Shown: positions 1-9,900 of the stretch, one piece after another
Layout: every line of letters starts with the position of its first letter
Numbering within the stretch: position 1 is the stretch's first letter
DNA from: Miniphocaeibacter halophilus
GTDB taxonomy: Bacteria; Bacillota; Clostridia; Tissierellales; Peptoniphilaceae
DNA length: 64,000 nt
Assembly: GCF_016458825.1 (NCBI RefSeq)
Contig: NZ_CP066744.1
Span: 1,299,868-1,363,867, forward strand
Direction: 5' to 3'
Notes under the pieces: generated by a model
Told to the model about the DNA's origin: nothing
Databases searched by the model: none
What the model saw: the letters and a program-made list of their open reading frames with translations, nothing else
Translations under genes and position numbers: made by a program

Positions 1-2
1 GA

Positions 3-1676
3 TCCTTTAGAAATGTAAATTTAGTATCACCTATTATGTTCTTGGTAATACAATGTTTTGGATTTTTATTAAATGATAATTTTTCATATGACAGTACCGA
101 TAAGAAAATATTTTATGCAGGTAATTTAATGGCAGATATATCTTTTTATGCTGAACCATATAATGATTTTGCTAAATCAGTAAAAATAGCTTCTGAGGAA
201 TATGAATATTTTATTAAGCTAGATATTAAAAGCTTTTATGATAATATTTCGTTGGATATATTATTTAGTGACATTCTTAGTATAAAAGCTCTACCTGAAT
301 ATTTAAAAGATGAAAAAAATTTACTATTATTTAAAACTACTTTATCTATGATTGGAGGAGGAAAATATCCAACAATAGAGAATTCATCTTCATTATCATA
401 TATTGCTTCTGTTATATACTTGGAAGATGTAGAAAATAAATTTATTGAATCTTTAAAAAGAAATAAAAATATAACTTCCTTTAAAATATTTAGATACGTA
501 GACGATACATATATATTATTAAATCTTTCTGAAAGCGTGGAATTAGCAGATATATTTTTAAGTATAAGTAGCATATACAATTCGATAATTTCAAAAAAAC
601 ATTTAACACTAAACAATGGGAAAAGTACTTATGATAGGACAATAAAAATAAATGAAGTGTTAAGACAAGCGTTTTATGATGAAGAAGTTAATGAAATAAA
701 ATTTAATATACAGGATAAATATAGAGTTTCATTAATTCCTTTTCTTGAGAAATTAAATTCATTAGACGAAGCTATTGACTTTAAAGAATACGAAGCAATT
801 ATTGATGAGATTTATACGGTTGAAGATATAGCACTACAACCACAAGAAATTTTTACAACTTTATCTTTAAAAAATATTAAAAAAGATAAAAATAAAGTAA
901 TAAAATTACTAGATAAATTAATTTTATCAAAGAATAATTATTTAAGATTAGATCCTAAACGATTAACAAGGATTATTGTAAATACTAATAATGGTAAACT
1001 AATAAAAAGTATGCTTAATCGATTATTTAGACTATCTAGAAATGACAATTGGACTATATATGAGATGTGTAGCTTAATCCAATACTTTCTTATGAGAGGA
1101 TTTCAACATTTAGATTTGTTAGAATTATTAAAAGAAGAAGATAAGAATCTTTATTATTATTATATAGAATATTGTAAGGATAGTTTTTGGATAAATAGCT
1201 CTTCTTGTTTAATTGAATTATCAGAAATAAAAAAAGATGATACAATTTGTTTTTTATACGGAATGTATTTGTGTAATTATCAAATGGAAAATTATATAAA
1301 TGCTTATTCTTACTTTAAAAGCTTTTTTGATAGATATACTGCTTGGTTAGCTATGTATAGTGAGGTTGATAAAAAGTCATTTAAAAAGAAGAAACCCAAT
1401 ATTAAAAAATATTATAGTAATAAGAGTTTATCTAGAGTTTATAAGAAAATAGATAATGCAGAAAAAATAATTAAAAAAGCACATGATTTAAGAAATGCAA
1501 GTCCAATAAATCATTCTAGTGCTGAACTTATTAATAAAGGAAAATCTAATAATGAATTAAAGGCTGAAATTGATGAATCAATTTTAGAAATGAAGTTTTT
1601 AATAACTAGCAAAATTAATAATATCAAAAAGAATAAATGCGAGTTTAAAATACAAAATAAAATTGAACAAGCATAA
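3..1676 (+). CDS. AbiA-like abortive-infection reverse transcriptase with C-terminal HEPN domain, 5'-truncated by the window edge
   Basis: The frame is open from the first bases of the window, so the true start lies upstream. The first internal Met is at 36. Visible RT signatures are a catalytic-Asp block (KLDIKSFYDNIS, around nt 216-251) and YVDD at nt 495-506. After a helical middle region, the C-terminus carries RNASPINH at about nt 1490-1513, an Rx6H motif with a polar residue after the Arg, as in HEPN domains. AbiA-family phage-exclusion proteins are known to join an RT to such a HEPN domain. No maturase or HNH domain is seen, which argues against a group II intron RT. It sits 190 nt upstream of a BREX operon on the same strand but has its own terminator. 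The AbiA assignment is by architecture; another Abi/UG-type RT remains possible. Confidence 0.75.
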   Translation, partial: SFRNVNLVSPIMFLVIQCFGFLLNDNFSYDSTDKKIFYAGNLMADISFYAEPYNDFAKSVKIASEEYEYFIKLDIKSFYDNISLDILFSDILSIKALPEYLKDEKNLLLFKTTLSMIGGGKYPTIENSSSLSYIASVIYLEDVENKFIESLKRNKNITSFKIFRYVDDTYILLNLSESVELADIFLSISSIYNSIISKKHLTLNNGKSTYDRTIKINEVLRQAFYDEEVNEIKFNIQDKYRVSLIPFLEKLNSLDEAIDFKEYEAIIDEIYTVEDIALQPQEIFTTLSLKNIKKDKNKVIKLLDKLILSKNNYLRLDPKRLTRIIVNTNNGKLIKSMLNRLFRLSRNDNWTIYEMCSLIQYFLMRGFQHLDLLELLKEEDKNLYYYYIEYCKDSFWINSSSCLIELSEIKKDDTICFLYGMYLCNYQMENYINAYSYFKSFFDRYTAWLAMYSEVDKKSFKKKKPNIKKYYSNKSLSRVYKKIDNAEKIIKKAHDLRNASPINHSSAELINKGKSNNELKAEIDESILEMKFLITSKINNIKKNKCEFKIQNKIEQA

Positions 1677-1730
1677 AATTAAAGTTAATTTAATACATAG
1701 AAAATTATAATAATCTTCAAATAATTCCTT

Positions 1731-1759
1731 AAACAGAGCAGAAAATCCGCTCTGTTTTT
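1731..1759 (+). terminator. Rho-independent terminator after the RT gene
   Basis: AAACAGAGC (1731-1739) pairs with GCTCTGTTT (1749-1757) across a 9-nt loop and is followed by more Ts. It ends the RT transcript before the BREX promoter region. Confidence 0.8.
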
Positions 1760-1804
1760 ATGCGAATATTTTATTTGAGAAGTCAAAGTTATATCTTGTT
1801 ATTA

Positions 1805-1849
1805 AGTATCTTTTAAGATACTATTAAATGGTATGGAATAATATATAAT
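1805..1849 (+). promoter_or_regulatory. BREX operon promoter with inverted-repeat operator
   Basis: A perfect 18-bp palindrome AGTATCTTTTAAGATACT lies at 1805-1822, and TATAAT lies at 1844-1849, 20 bp before the regulator's start codon. The right arm of the palindrome falls where a -35 box would sit, and no good -35 consensus is visible. I infer an operator for the adjacent small XRE protein, i.e. autoregulation of the BREX operon. The repeat and -10 box are visible; the binding protein is inferred. Confidence 0.55.
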
Positions 1850-1868
1850 AATATAAAAAGAGGGGAAA

Positions 1869-2069
1869 ATGTACATAAATTATAAAGGATTATGGAAGTT
1901 ACTAATAGATAAGGATATGAAAAAATCTGACTTAAGAGTGTTAACTAAAATGAGCACAAGTACTTTGTCGAAACTCACCAAGGATGAATATGTTTCCATG
2001 GATGTATTAGTTAGGATCTGTCGTGTACTAAAATGTCAATTAAGCGATATTTGTGAAGTGGAGGTTTAA
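1869..2069 (+). CDS. Small XRE/Cro-like HTH regulator at head of BREX operon
   Basis: This 66-residue protein is almost entirely one helix-turn-helix. The region around KKSDLRVLTKMSTSTLSKL fits helices 2-3 of the Cro/CI-like HTH family, and it ends with a segment typical of that fold (VLVRICRVLKCQLSDI). The start follows AGAGGGG with good spacing. It overlaps the brxA Shine-Dalgarno: GGAGG at 2060-2064 lies inside its last codons. Transcription with BREX is therefore near certain. It is far smaller than the WYL-domain BrxR regulators known from some BREX loci, so it is a different type of regulator. Role inferred: repressor or autoregulator of the operon. Confidence 0.8.
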   Translation: MYINYKGLWKLLIDKDMKKSDLRVLTKMSTSTLSKLTKDEYVSMDVLVRICRVLKCQLSDICEVEV

Positions 2070-2070
2070 T

Positions 2071-2670
2071 ATGGCTAGAAAATATAGTGCAGGAATTGTA
2101 AGTAAAGGGTTTTGGTTTATAGAATTTAAAAAATACATAAATTTATTAAATGAAGGTTATTCTCCACAAGAAATTAGAAAAAAACAAGAAAAGGAAAATT
2201 TTTTAGCAGCTCCATCTAAGGATTATGCCATTAAAATTTTAGGTGAGATGAAAAGAAGAACCACGGCTTTACCTAAAAAAATATTGGAATATTTTCAAAA
2301 CACAGATATTTCCACACAAAAAATAATTAACCTCCTAGGGGTTTTACTTACAGACCAATTACTATTTGAATTTATATATACAAAGTATAGAGAGGAAATT
2401 CAACTAGGAACAAAGGAATACAATCCTTCAATTGTAAGAATATTTTTAAGAGAAATGCAAAACAGAAATGAAGAAGTTGCAAAATTTTCGGATAATTCTA
2501 TAAAGAGAATGACAGGTGCTTATGGGACCTATTTAAAAGAAGCTGGACTTTTGGAAAATATTGATGGGAAAACATATTATAAAAATATTTTTCTAGATTT
2601 AGAACTGGAAAGGCTAATGAAAGAAGAGGGATTAAATTCCTATATTAAAGCTATAAAAGGTGAATACTAA
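2071..2670 (+). CDS. brxA: BREX protein BrxA (DUF1819 family)
   Basis: The 199-residue protein matches the BrxA family in size, place and sequence features (N-terminal helical region, central segment around LLTDQLLFEFIYTKY, C-terminal winged-helix-like part). BrxA proteins are small DNA-binding components of type 1 BREX. An upstream in-frame GTG at 2053 exists, but the GGAGG at 2060-2064 is correctly spaced only for the ATG at 2071. The stop overlaps the start of brxB (TAATG), indicating translational coupling. Confidence 0.88.
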   Translation: MARKYSAGIVSKGFWFIEFKKYINLLNEGYSPQEIRKKQEKENFLAAPSKDYAIKILGEMKRRTTALPKKILEYFQNTDISTQKIINLLGVLLTDQLLFEFIYTKYREEIQLGTKEYNPSIVRIFLREMQNRNEEVAKFSDNSIKRMTGAYGTYLKEAGLLENIDGKTYYKNIFLDLELERLMKEEGLNSYIKAIKGEY

Positions 2671-3236
2671 TGAATATTTATGAAAAACTAGATAAAATTG
2701 AACCAGCAATTACAAAGAGTGATTTTTTAGAAAACAAGGGTTTGGGAAATGAGGTTGGTTATTTTATATTTGATTATGAACCAGAATATGAAATTATAGT
2801 AAGGGAATATGTAGAAGGCTTAATTGAAAAACAGTCATATTCCTTTAAAATAGTAGAATATGATTTATACGAAATTTTAATAGATCATTTAAAAGAAAAA
2901 AAATATATTAAAAAGTGTAAGGAAATTGAAGAAAAAAAAGGTATGAAACAGCTTGTTAAAGCTATAACTTCCCTACTAAGAATGGGTAGCGGCAATGATT
3001 TATTCACAAGGACAATAAAAGAAAATACTCCAGATAGCGCAGTAGTATTTATAACAGGCATAGGCAAAATATTTCCTTTCGTAAGAAGTCATAAAATACT
3101 TAATAATTTACATTTAAACTTTTACAAATCTCCAGTAGTAATGTTTTATCCAGGAAAATATGATGGACAAAGTTTAAGTCTTTTTGGAGAATTTAAAGAC
3201 GATAATTATTATAGGGCATTTCCCCTAATAAAATAA
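2670..3236 (+). CDS. brxB: BREX protein BrxB (DUF1788 family)
   Basis: This 188-residue protein fits BrxB in length and in position between brxA and brxC. Family-like segments include the N-terminal region ending GYFIFDYEPEYE and the C-terminal PVVMFYPGKYDGQSL-LFGEF stretch. BrxB is a conserved core BREX protein of unclear biochemical role. Its start overlaps the brxA stop by one base. The stop lies 12 nt before the brxC ATG. Confidence 0.88.
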   Translation: MNIYEKLDKIEPAITKSDFLENKGLGNEVGYFIFDYEPEYEIIVREYVEGLIEKQSYSFKIVEYDLYEILIDHLKEKKYIKKCKEIEEKKGMKQLVKAITSLLRMGSGNDLFTRTIKENTPDSAVVFITGIGKIFPFVRSHKILNNLHLNFYKSPVVMFYPGKYDGQSLSLFGEFKDDNYYRAFPLIK

Positions 3237-3248
3237 AGGAGTTTGAAT

Positions 3249-6200
3249 ATGTTAATAAAAGATATGTTTACTAAGGATATTAATAGGGATATTCAAGGTG
3301 TTATTAAAGTTGGACAGGACAATGTTGAAAATATAAAACAGGAATTAGAAGAATATGTAGTAACAGATGAATTACAAAAACATTTTAGAGATTTTTTTAC
3401 TGCCTATGTTAAAGGAATAAATGGCTACACAGATAAAATGGGTGTATGGATATCAGGGTTTTTTGGCAGTGGTAAGTCACATCTTTTAAAAATACTTTCC
3501 TATTTAATTTCAAACAAGGAAATAGAATATGAAGGAGAAAAGAAAAAAGCGATAGATATATTTTTAGATGATAATAAAATCAACGATCCTATGGTTGTTG
3601 CAAATATGAAACTAGCTAGTCAAATTTCCACTGACTCCATCTTATTTAATATAGACTCGAGATCCGACACTGGAACTACCGGTAAAGAAGCAATACTTTC
3701 AGTATTTTTAAAAGTATTTAATGAAATGCAAGGCTATAGTGAAACAGATCCCTATGTAGCAGACCTAGAAAGATGGTTGGAAAAAAATGGAAAATATGAT
3801 TCTTTCAAAGCTGAATTTGAAAAAATTACAGGAGATAGGTGGAAGGACAAAAGATATGAACTGGACTTTTTAAGTGGTGAACTAGTTGAAGCCTTAGTAA
3901 ACTCCAATTCCATGACAGAAGAGTCAGCAGAAGGCTGGTATGAGAAAATAACTTCCAAAGAATATAGTATTTCCATAAGTGAATTTGCAGAATTAGTTAA
4001 TAAATATATAGAGGAAAAAGGCAATAACCATCATGTAGTTTTCTTTGTAGATGAAGTTGGTCAATATATTGGAGATAATAGGGAGTTAATGTTAAATCTC
4101 CAAACAGTAGTAGAGGATTTAGGAACAGCCTGTAAAGGAAAAGCTTGGGTGGTAGTAACTAGTCAAGAAGCTATTGATCAAATTACAGTAATAAAAGGAG
4201 ACGACTTTTCTAAAATACAAGGTCGTTTTGACACAAGAATAAACCTAACATCAGCTGATGTTTCAGAAGTAATAGAAAAGAGAATCCTAGAAAAAAATGA
4301 CACTGCTAAAGATACTTTAAGTATTTTATACAAGCAAAAACAATCGGTTTTAGACAACTTAATAATATTTAATGATTCTGTAGAAAAGAAAAAATACGAA
4401 AATGTAGATGATTTTGTAAGGGTCTACCCTTTTATACCCTACCAATTTAATTTACTTTCAAATGTTTTAACTGCCATAAGACAATTTGGAGCAAGTGGAA
4501 AACATCTTTCAGAAGGTGAACGTTCAATGCTTGCTATGTTTAAGGAAAGTGCTCAAAAGGTTCAAAATGAAGAAGATGGAGTTTTAGTGTCCTTTGATAA
4601 ATTCTATAATGCCCTTTCTCAATTTCTAGACTCTTCCCATGCTAGGGTAGTAAGTCAAGCAAGTAGGAACAAAGCTATAAATCCTGAAGGAGAAGAAAAT
4701 TGTTTTAATGTAAATGTATTAAAAACACTCTTCATGGTTAAATATGTAAAGGAAATTACAGCAACAGTGGACAATATTACAACACTAATGGCATCTAATA
4801 TAGATGAAGACCGCTTAGCTTTAAAAGAAAAAGTTCAGGATGCCTTAAATATATTAAAAAGCCAAACTCTTATTCAACAAAATGGAGATATTTATATTTT
4901 CCTAACAGACGAGGAACAGGAAGTAGAACGTTTAATAACAAAGATTGATGTAAGATCAACGGAGATTTCAAAAAGTATAGGTAAGGATATTTTTGACGAT
5001 ATCTATATAAACGACAAATATATATATCCTGAATTTGGAGGCAGATACACATTTTCCTTTAACAAAGAAGTAGATGAAATACCTATAGGAAATCAATTAG
5101 GGGAAATATTCGTAAAAATAATAACACCAAGTTCAGAATATAGTGGTGCAAAAGATACTATAAAACTTTTAAGTAGCAATGAAAGAGCAGTGTATGTGGA
5201 ATTACCATCAGATGAAAGCTTTTTAAAAGAGAAAAAACAAGTGCTACAGATAGAAAGTTTTTTAGTTTCCAATGAATTAAGGAATTTTCCAAAATCCGAC
5301 GAAATAAAAGGTCTAAAAAGTTCTGAATTAAAAGAGTACCGAGAAAGAAGTAAAAGAGCCTTAGAGGATGCTTTAAAAAATGCTACTTACTATGTAGAAG
5401 GGGAAGAAGTTCCTACAAATAGTATGGATTTTAAATCCTCCCTAACAAAAGCTATTGGGACCCTTGTAAAATACACCTACAATAAATTAGATTATATTAC
5501 TGCTACAAAGGATATATCTCACATTAGGGCTTTACTAAATAAAAAACCTCAAATGAATTTAGATGAAGAAATAAAAGAAAACGAATTAGCTTTGAGGGAT
5601 TTAGAAGAATTTATTTCATTACAAACTTTAGGAAATGCTAAGGTTTCCATTAGGGATATAAAAAACAAATTTTCCAAAGCCCCTTATGGTTTTGTAGATT
5701 ATGACATAAGCTGGCTTATAGCTAAATTATTTATGGATGGAAAATTAGAATTTACCGTTAGTGGAAATTCAATAAATCTACTAAATACAGACAAAGAAGT
5801 AATATTGGACTATATTACAAAGAAAAAATTTGAAGACAAGGTTCTCTTAAGTTTAAAAAAGGAAATAGATCCTAAAAAGAAGAAGAATTTAAAAGACCTT
5901 TACAAATTAATCTTTAATATGGATATGAGAACCGACGAGTCAGATGGTATGACTAAAAATTTCAAAGATGAATCCTCAAGAAAATTAAAGGAAATTGAAA
6001 GATTATATAACTCATATTTCTCCAATAAAGATATAAATATAAAATATCCTGGAAAAGAAATACTTAAATCGGGAGAAAAATTATTTAATTATCTTGTAAA
6101 TATTAAAAATTCAGAAGAGTTTTTTGACTATATCTACAAAAATAGGGATGAATTTGAAGATTTTGTAGAAGACTTTGAACCAGTACAGTCATTCTTTGGA

Positions 6201-6908
6201 ACAAGCTATGAAAAAAGTAATCAAATAGATATTTGGAAAAAAGCCTTTCAAACCATGAATATTTATGAAGATTCTAAAAACTTTGTAAATAATTCCGAAA
6301 TTGAAGAAGTAGTAGGAGAAATAAATCATATTCTGAAAATGGATATGCCCTTTAATAAAATAAAGGATTTACCGGACTTAAGAATGAAATTTTTAAATCT
6401 CTATGCTCCTATATTAGAGGAAACCTTAAATCCTGTTTTAGAACAAATTAAGGAATATGAAACAAGAGTTAGTGAAAAAACAGCAGAATATAATTTAAAT
6501 GAAGAATTTGAAAATAAACATATTAAAAGATTTAAGCAACTAGTGGAAAAGGCTGAAAGCTATGACAATTTAAAGGATGTATATTCTGTAGAGGCTGAAG
6601 CAAATACAATATTTGAATCAGCATTAAAAAATGCCGATATTGAATATGAAAAAGAGCTAGAGAAAGAACGAATAAGAAGAGAGAAAGAAAGACAAAGAGG
6701 AGAAGAAGAGGGACAAGAAGTAGGTAATGATGAAAATATTGAAAAGTCTAAGTTAAAGAAACAAAAAACAATACTTTTCAGAAATATAAATCCAACCCGT
6801 ACTTGGAAAATTGAAAAAGAAGAGGACTTAGATAATTACTTACAGGAATTAAAGAATAAAATAAAATCCCAAATACAAGATGAAGATATTATAAATATAG
6901 AATTTTAA
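3249..6908 (+). CDS. brxC: BREX P-loop ATPase BrxC
   Basis: A 1219-residue AAA-type ATPase, the expected size for BrxC (PglY-like). The Walker A motif GFFGSGKS is at residues 70-77 and a Walker B-like VVFFVDEVGQ lies near residues 262-272. The C-terminal part is long and helical, with a highly charged Arg/Glu-rich coiled coil around residues 1136-1165. A TTG six bases upstream (3243) is in frame, but AAAGGAG at 3235-3241 is spaced for the ATG at 3249. BrxC is essential for BREX defence and acts with BrxB, PglX and PglZ. No truncation or frameshift is seen. Confidence 0.92.
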   Translation: MLIKDMFTKDINRDIQGVIKVGQDNVENIKQELEEYVVTDELQKHFRDFFTAYVKGINGYTDKMGVWISGFFGSGKSHLLKILSYLISNKEIEYEGEKKKAIDIFLDDNKINDPMVVANMKLASQISTDSILFNIDSRSDTGTTGKEAILSVFLKVFNEMQGYSETDPYVADLERWLEKNGKYDSFKAEFEKITGDRWKDKRYELDFLSGELVEALVNSNSMTEESAEGWYEKITSKEYSISISEFAELVNKYIEEKGNNHHVVFFVDEVGQYIGDNRELMLNLQTVVEDLGTACKGKAWVVVTSQEAIDQITVIKGDDFSKIQGRFDTRINLTSADVSEVIEKRILEKNDTAKDTLSILYKQKQSVLDNLIIFNDSVEKKKYENVDDFVRVYPFIPYQFNLLSNVLTAIRQFGASGKHLSEGERSMLAMFKESAQKVQNEEDGVLVSFDKFYNALSQFLDSSHARVVSQASRNKAINPEGEENCFNVNVLKTLFMVKYVKEITATVDNITTLMASNIDEDRLALKEKVQDALNILKSQTLIQQNGDIYIFLTDEEQEVERLITKIDVRSTEISKSIGKDIFDDIYINDKYIYPEFGGRYTFSFNKEVDEIPIGNQLGEIFVKIITPSSEYSGAKDTIKLLSSNERAVYVELPSDESFLKEKKQVLQIESFLVSNELRNFPKSDEIKGLKSSELKEYRERSKRALEDALKNATYYVEGEEVPTNSMDFKSSLTKAIGTLVKYTYNKLDYITATKDISHIRALLNKKPQMNLDEEIKENELALRDLEEFISLQTLGNAKVSIRDIKNKFSKAPYGFVDYDISWLIAKLFMDGKLEFTVSGNSINLLNTDKEVILDYITKKKFEDKVLLSLKKEIDPKKKKNLKDLYKLIFNMDMRTDESDGMTKNFKDESSRKLKEIERLYNSYFSNKDINIKYPGKEILKSGEKLFNYLVNIKNSEEFFDYIYKNRDEFEDFVEDFEPVQSFFGTSYEKSNQIDIWKKAFQTMNIYEDSKNFVNNSEIEEVVGEINHILKMDMPFNKIKDLPDLRMKFLNLYAPILEETLNPVLEQIKEYETRVSEKTAEYNLNEEFENKHIKRFKQLVEKAESYDNLKDVYSVEAEANTIFESALKNADIEYEKELEKERIRREKERQRGEEEGQEVGNDENIEKSKLKKQKTILFRNINPTRTWKIEKEEDLDNYLQELKNKIKSQIQDEDIINIEF

Positions 6909-6919
6909 AGAGGAAAATA

Positions 6920-9900
6920 ATGAATAAAACAGCTTTAAGAAATTTTGCTACCCATGCTAGAAGAAAGCTAAGAGATGATGTAATTCTCCTAGCTTCTCAA
7001 ATAGGAGTAAACAAAGAGGGAATTACAGAGCCGGAAATAGATGAGCCTGACTTTATGTCCTTTAACATAGGTGGAGTAGGAAATTTCACCTTAAAAGGAA
7101 AAGAAGTAAAATACAGGAAAAAATTAGTAGAAAGACTAAGTAATGCTAAAAACTATGAAGAAGATTTTGAACAATTAGTAGAAGAAACAGCTTACACTTG
7201 GTTTAACCGGCTAATAGCTATTAGATTTATGGAGGTAAACGAATACTTACCAGAAAGAGTAAGAGTCCTTTCATCAGCAAGTAAGGACGACCATATTCCG
7301 GAAATATTAACCAATATATTGGATTTGGACATTTTTGAAAATCTTACAGACCAAGAAAAAGAATATGTAATAGATTTAAAAAAATCTGCTACAAAAGAGT
7401 CTGACGAAGAACTTTTCAGTTTTTTATTTTTTAAAGTAACAGAAAAGCTTAAGAACTACCTCCCTTATTTATTTGAAAAAACCGATGATTATTTGGAACT
7501 TTTATTTAAACCTTCCTTTATAGAAGAAACAGGGGTAATCTACAAACTAGTAAATGAAATAGATGAAGATGATTTTAATATTAATCTCCAAGAAGAAGTA
7601 TATAAGGATGAAGAACCAAAAGTTACAGGAACAATAGAAATCATTGGTTGGCTATACCAGTACTATAATGAAGAATACAAGGACAAAGTTATTAATATAT
7701 ACAAAGGTACAGTAAAAAAAGCGGATATACCAGCTGCTACTCAATTATTTACTACAGACTGGGTTGTAAAATATATAGTAGATAATTCTTTAGGCAGATA
7801 TTGGATAGAAAGAAATCCTAATAGTAAATTACAAGATAAGTTGGAGTTTTTTGTTACATCTAAAGACAATAAAATACATTATATAGATGAAAAAGTAAAT
7901 ATTGAAGGATTAACCTTTTTTGATCCTTGTGTAGGATCTGGTCATTTTCTTATATATGCTTTTAATGTTTTAATGGAGATTTACAAAGAGGAAGGTTATA
8001 TAGAAAGGGAAGCCGCTCAAAAAATAGTAGAAAAAAACTTGTATGGACTTGATATTGATAAAAGAGCTGCTCAACTGGCATATTTTTCTATAATGATAAA
8101 GGGACGAAGTTTTGACAGAAGATTTTTTACTAGAGAAATAAAGCCTAATATTATGGATATTAAAGAAACTAATTTAATTGATGAATTTGAATGTGCTGGA
8201 GTTACTAATAATTCTGAAATGAATAAGATTGGTAGTTACTTACTTAATATTTTAAAAGATGCTAAAGAATATGGTTCTTTAATAAAAGTAGAAAATTTAG
8301 ACTATGAAAAATTTGAAGAATATTTAAAAGAATGTGAAGAAGTAGAAGAAAATATTTATAATTTTGAATGGAAAAGAAAAACTTTACCCCTATTTAAAAA
8401 TTTAACGAGACAAGCAAAAATACTATCCAATAAATATAAGGTTGTAGCAACAAATCCACCGTATTTAAATAAATTTGAGGGTAAATTAAAGAAATTTATA
8501 ACTACAGAATATAAACAATATAAAGGTGATTTATTTTCTGCTTTTATTTTTAGGAATTTTGAGTTTTTAGAAGAAAATGGATATTCTGGTTTTATGACAC
8601 CTTTTGTATGGATGTTTATAAAAACCTATGAGGAATTAAGAAACTATATAATTAACCATAAATCTATAACTACATTAATTCAAATGGAATACTCCGCCTT
8701 TGAAGAAGCAACTGTTCCTATATGTTCCTTTGTCTTGAAAAATGGAAAAGAAAGTTCAAAAGGACTCTATTTTAGACTTTCAGAGTTTAAGGGTGGAATG
8801 GATGTTCAAAAGAAAAAAGTCTTAGAAGCATTGGAGAATAAAGATTGTGGATATTTTTACGAAACATCAGAAGAAAATTTCACAAAAATTCCAGGTATGC
8901 CTATTGCTTATTGGGCTAGTGAGAACTTTTTAAATATCTATGTAAAGGGTATACCATTGGGGAATTTAGCTTCACCACGAAAAGGTAATTCTACATCAGA
9001 TAATAATAGATTTTTAAAATTATGGTATGAAATTGAATTTAAAAAAATTAAATTCAAAAGTACTGAGATTATATTGGAAGATACATTGATACAACCATGG
9101 TATCCATATAATAAAGGTGGTGGATATAGGAAGTGGTACGGTAACAATGAATATGTTATTGATTGGTATAATGATGCTGAAGAAATTAGAAAAATTAAAA
9201 CAGCAGTAATAGCAAATTATCAATATTTTTGTAAACCTGGACTTACATGGTCAACAGTATCCAGCAAATTATTCAGTCTTAGAAAATTTGGAAATGGTTT
9301 TATTTTTGACAATGGTGGATGTTGTATATTTGATTTAGGAACAACTTCAAATTCAGTTTTAGGATTATTAAACTCTAATGTATTTATTTATATTTTTGGA
9401 GAACTAAATCCGACATTAAATTTTCAATCAGGAGAAGTGGCAAAATTTCCTATTCTAGTTGAAAAAATGAACTATATAGGAAACGAGGTCGATATATTTA
9501 TTAACTTATCCGTTACTATCTCCAAATTCGACTGGGATACTTTTGAAACCTCCTGGGATTTTAAGGTAAATCCCTTAGTTGATTTCAACAACTATTTAAA
9601 TGAATATTATAAGAGCCTTGCAGAAAGTGGAACTCTAGTTGAAAGACAAGAATATTATATTAAAAACATGGAAGATGCCTATTTACAATACAAGGAATTT
9701 ACCAACCAGCAATTCCAAAAATTAAAGGAAAATGAAGAGGAGTTAAATAGAATTTTCATAGAAATTTATGGTTTAGAAGATGAACTTACCCCAGAGGTTT
9801 CCGACAGGGATATTACTATAGCAAAAATATTTGACACCAACAAGGACATTGACCAGGAGATTAAGGGAAACAAATATGTTCTTACGAAAAAAGATGTAGT

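Noticed and set aside
3-1676. Reverse transcriptase considered as part of a group II intron or retron
   Set aside because: No intron domain V-like end, no maturase or endonuclease domain, and no msr/msd-like region. The C-terminal HEPN motif fits the Abi type.
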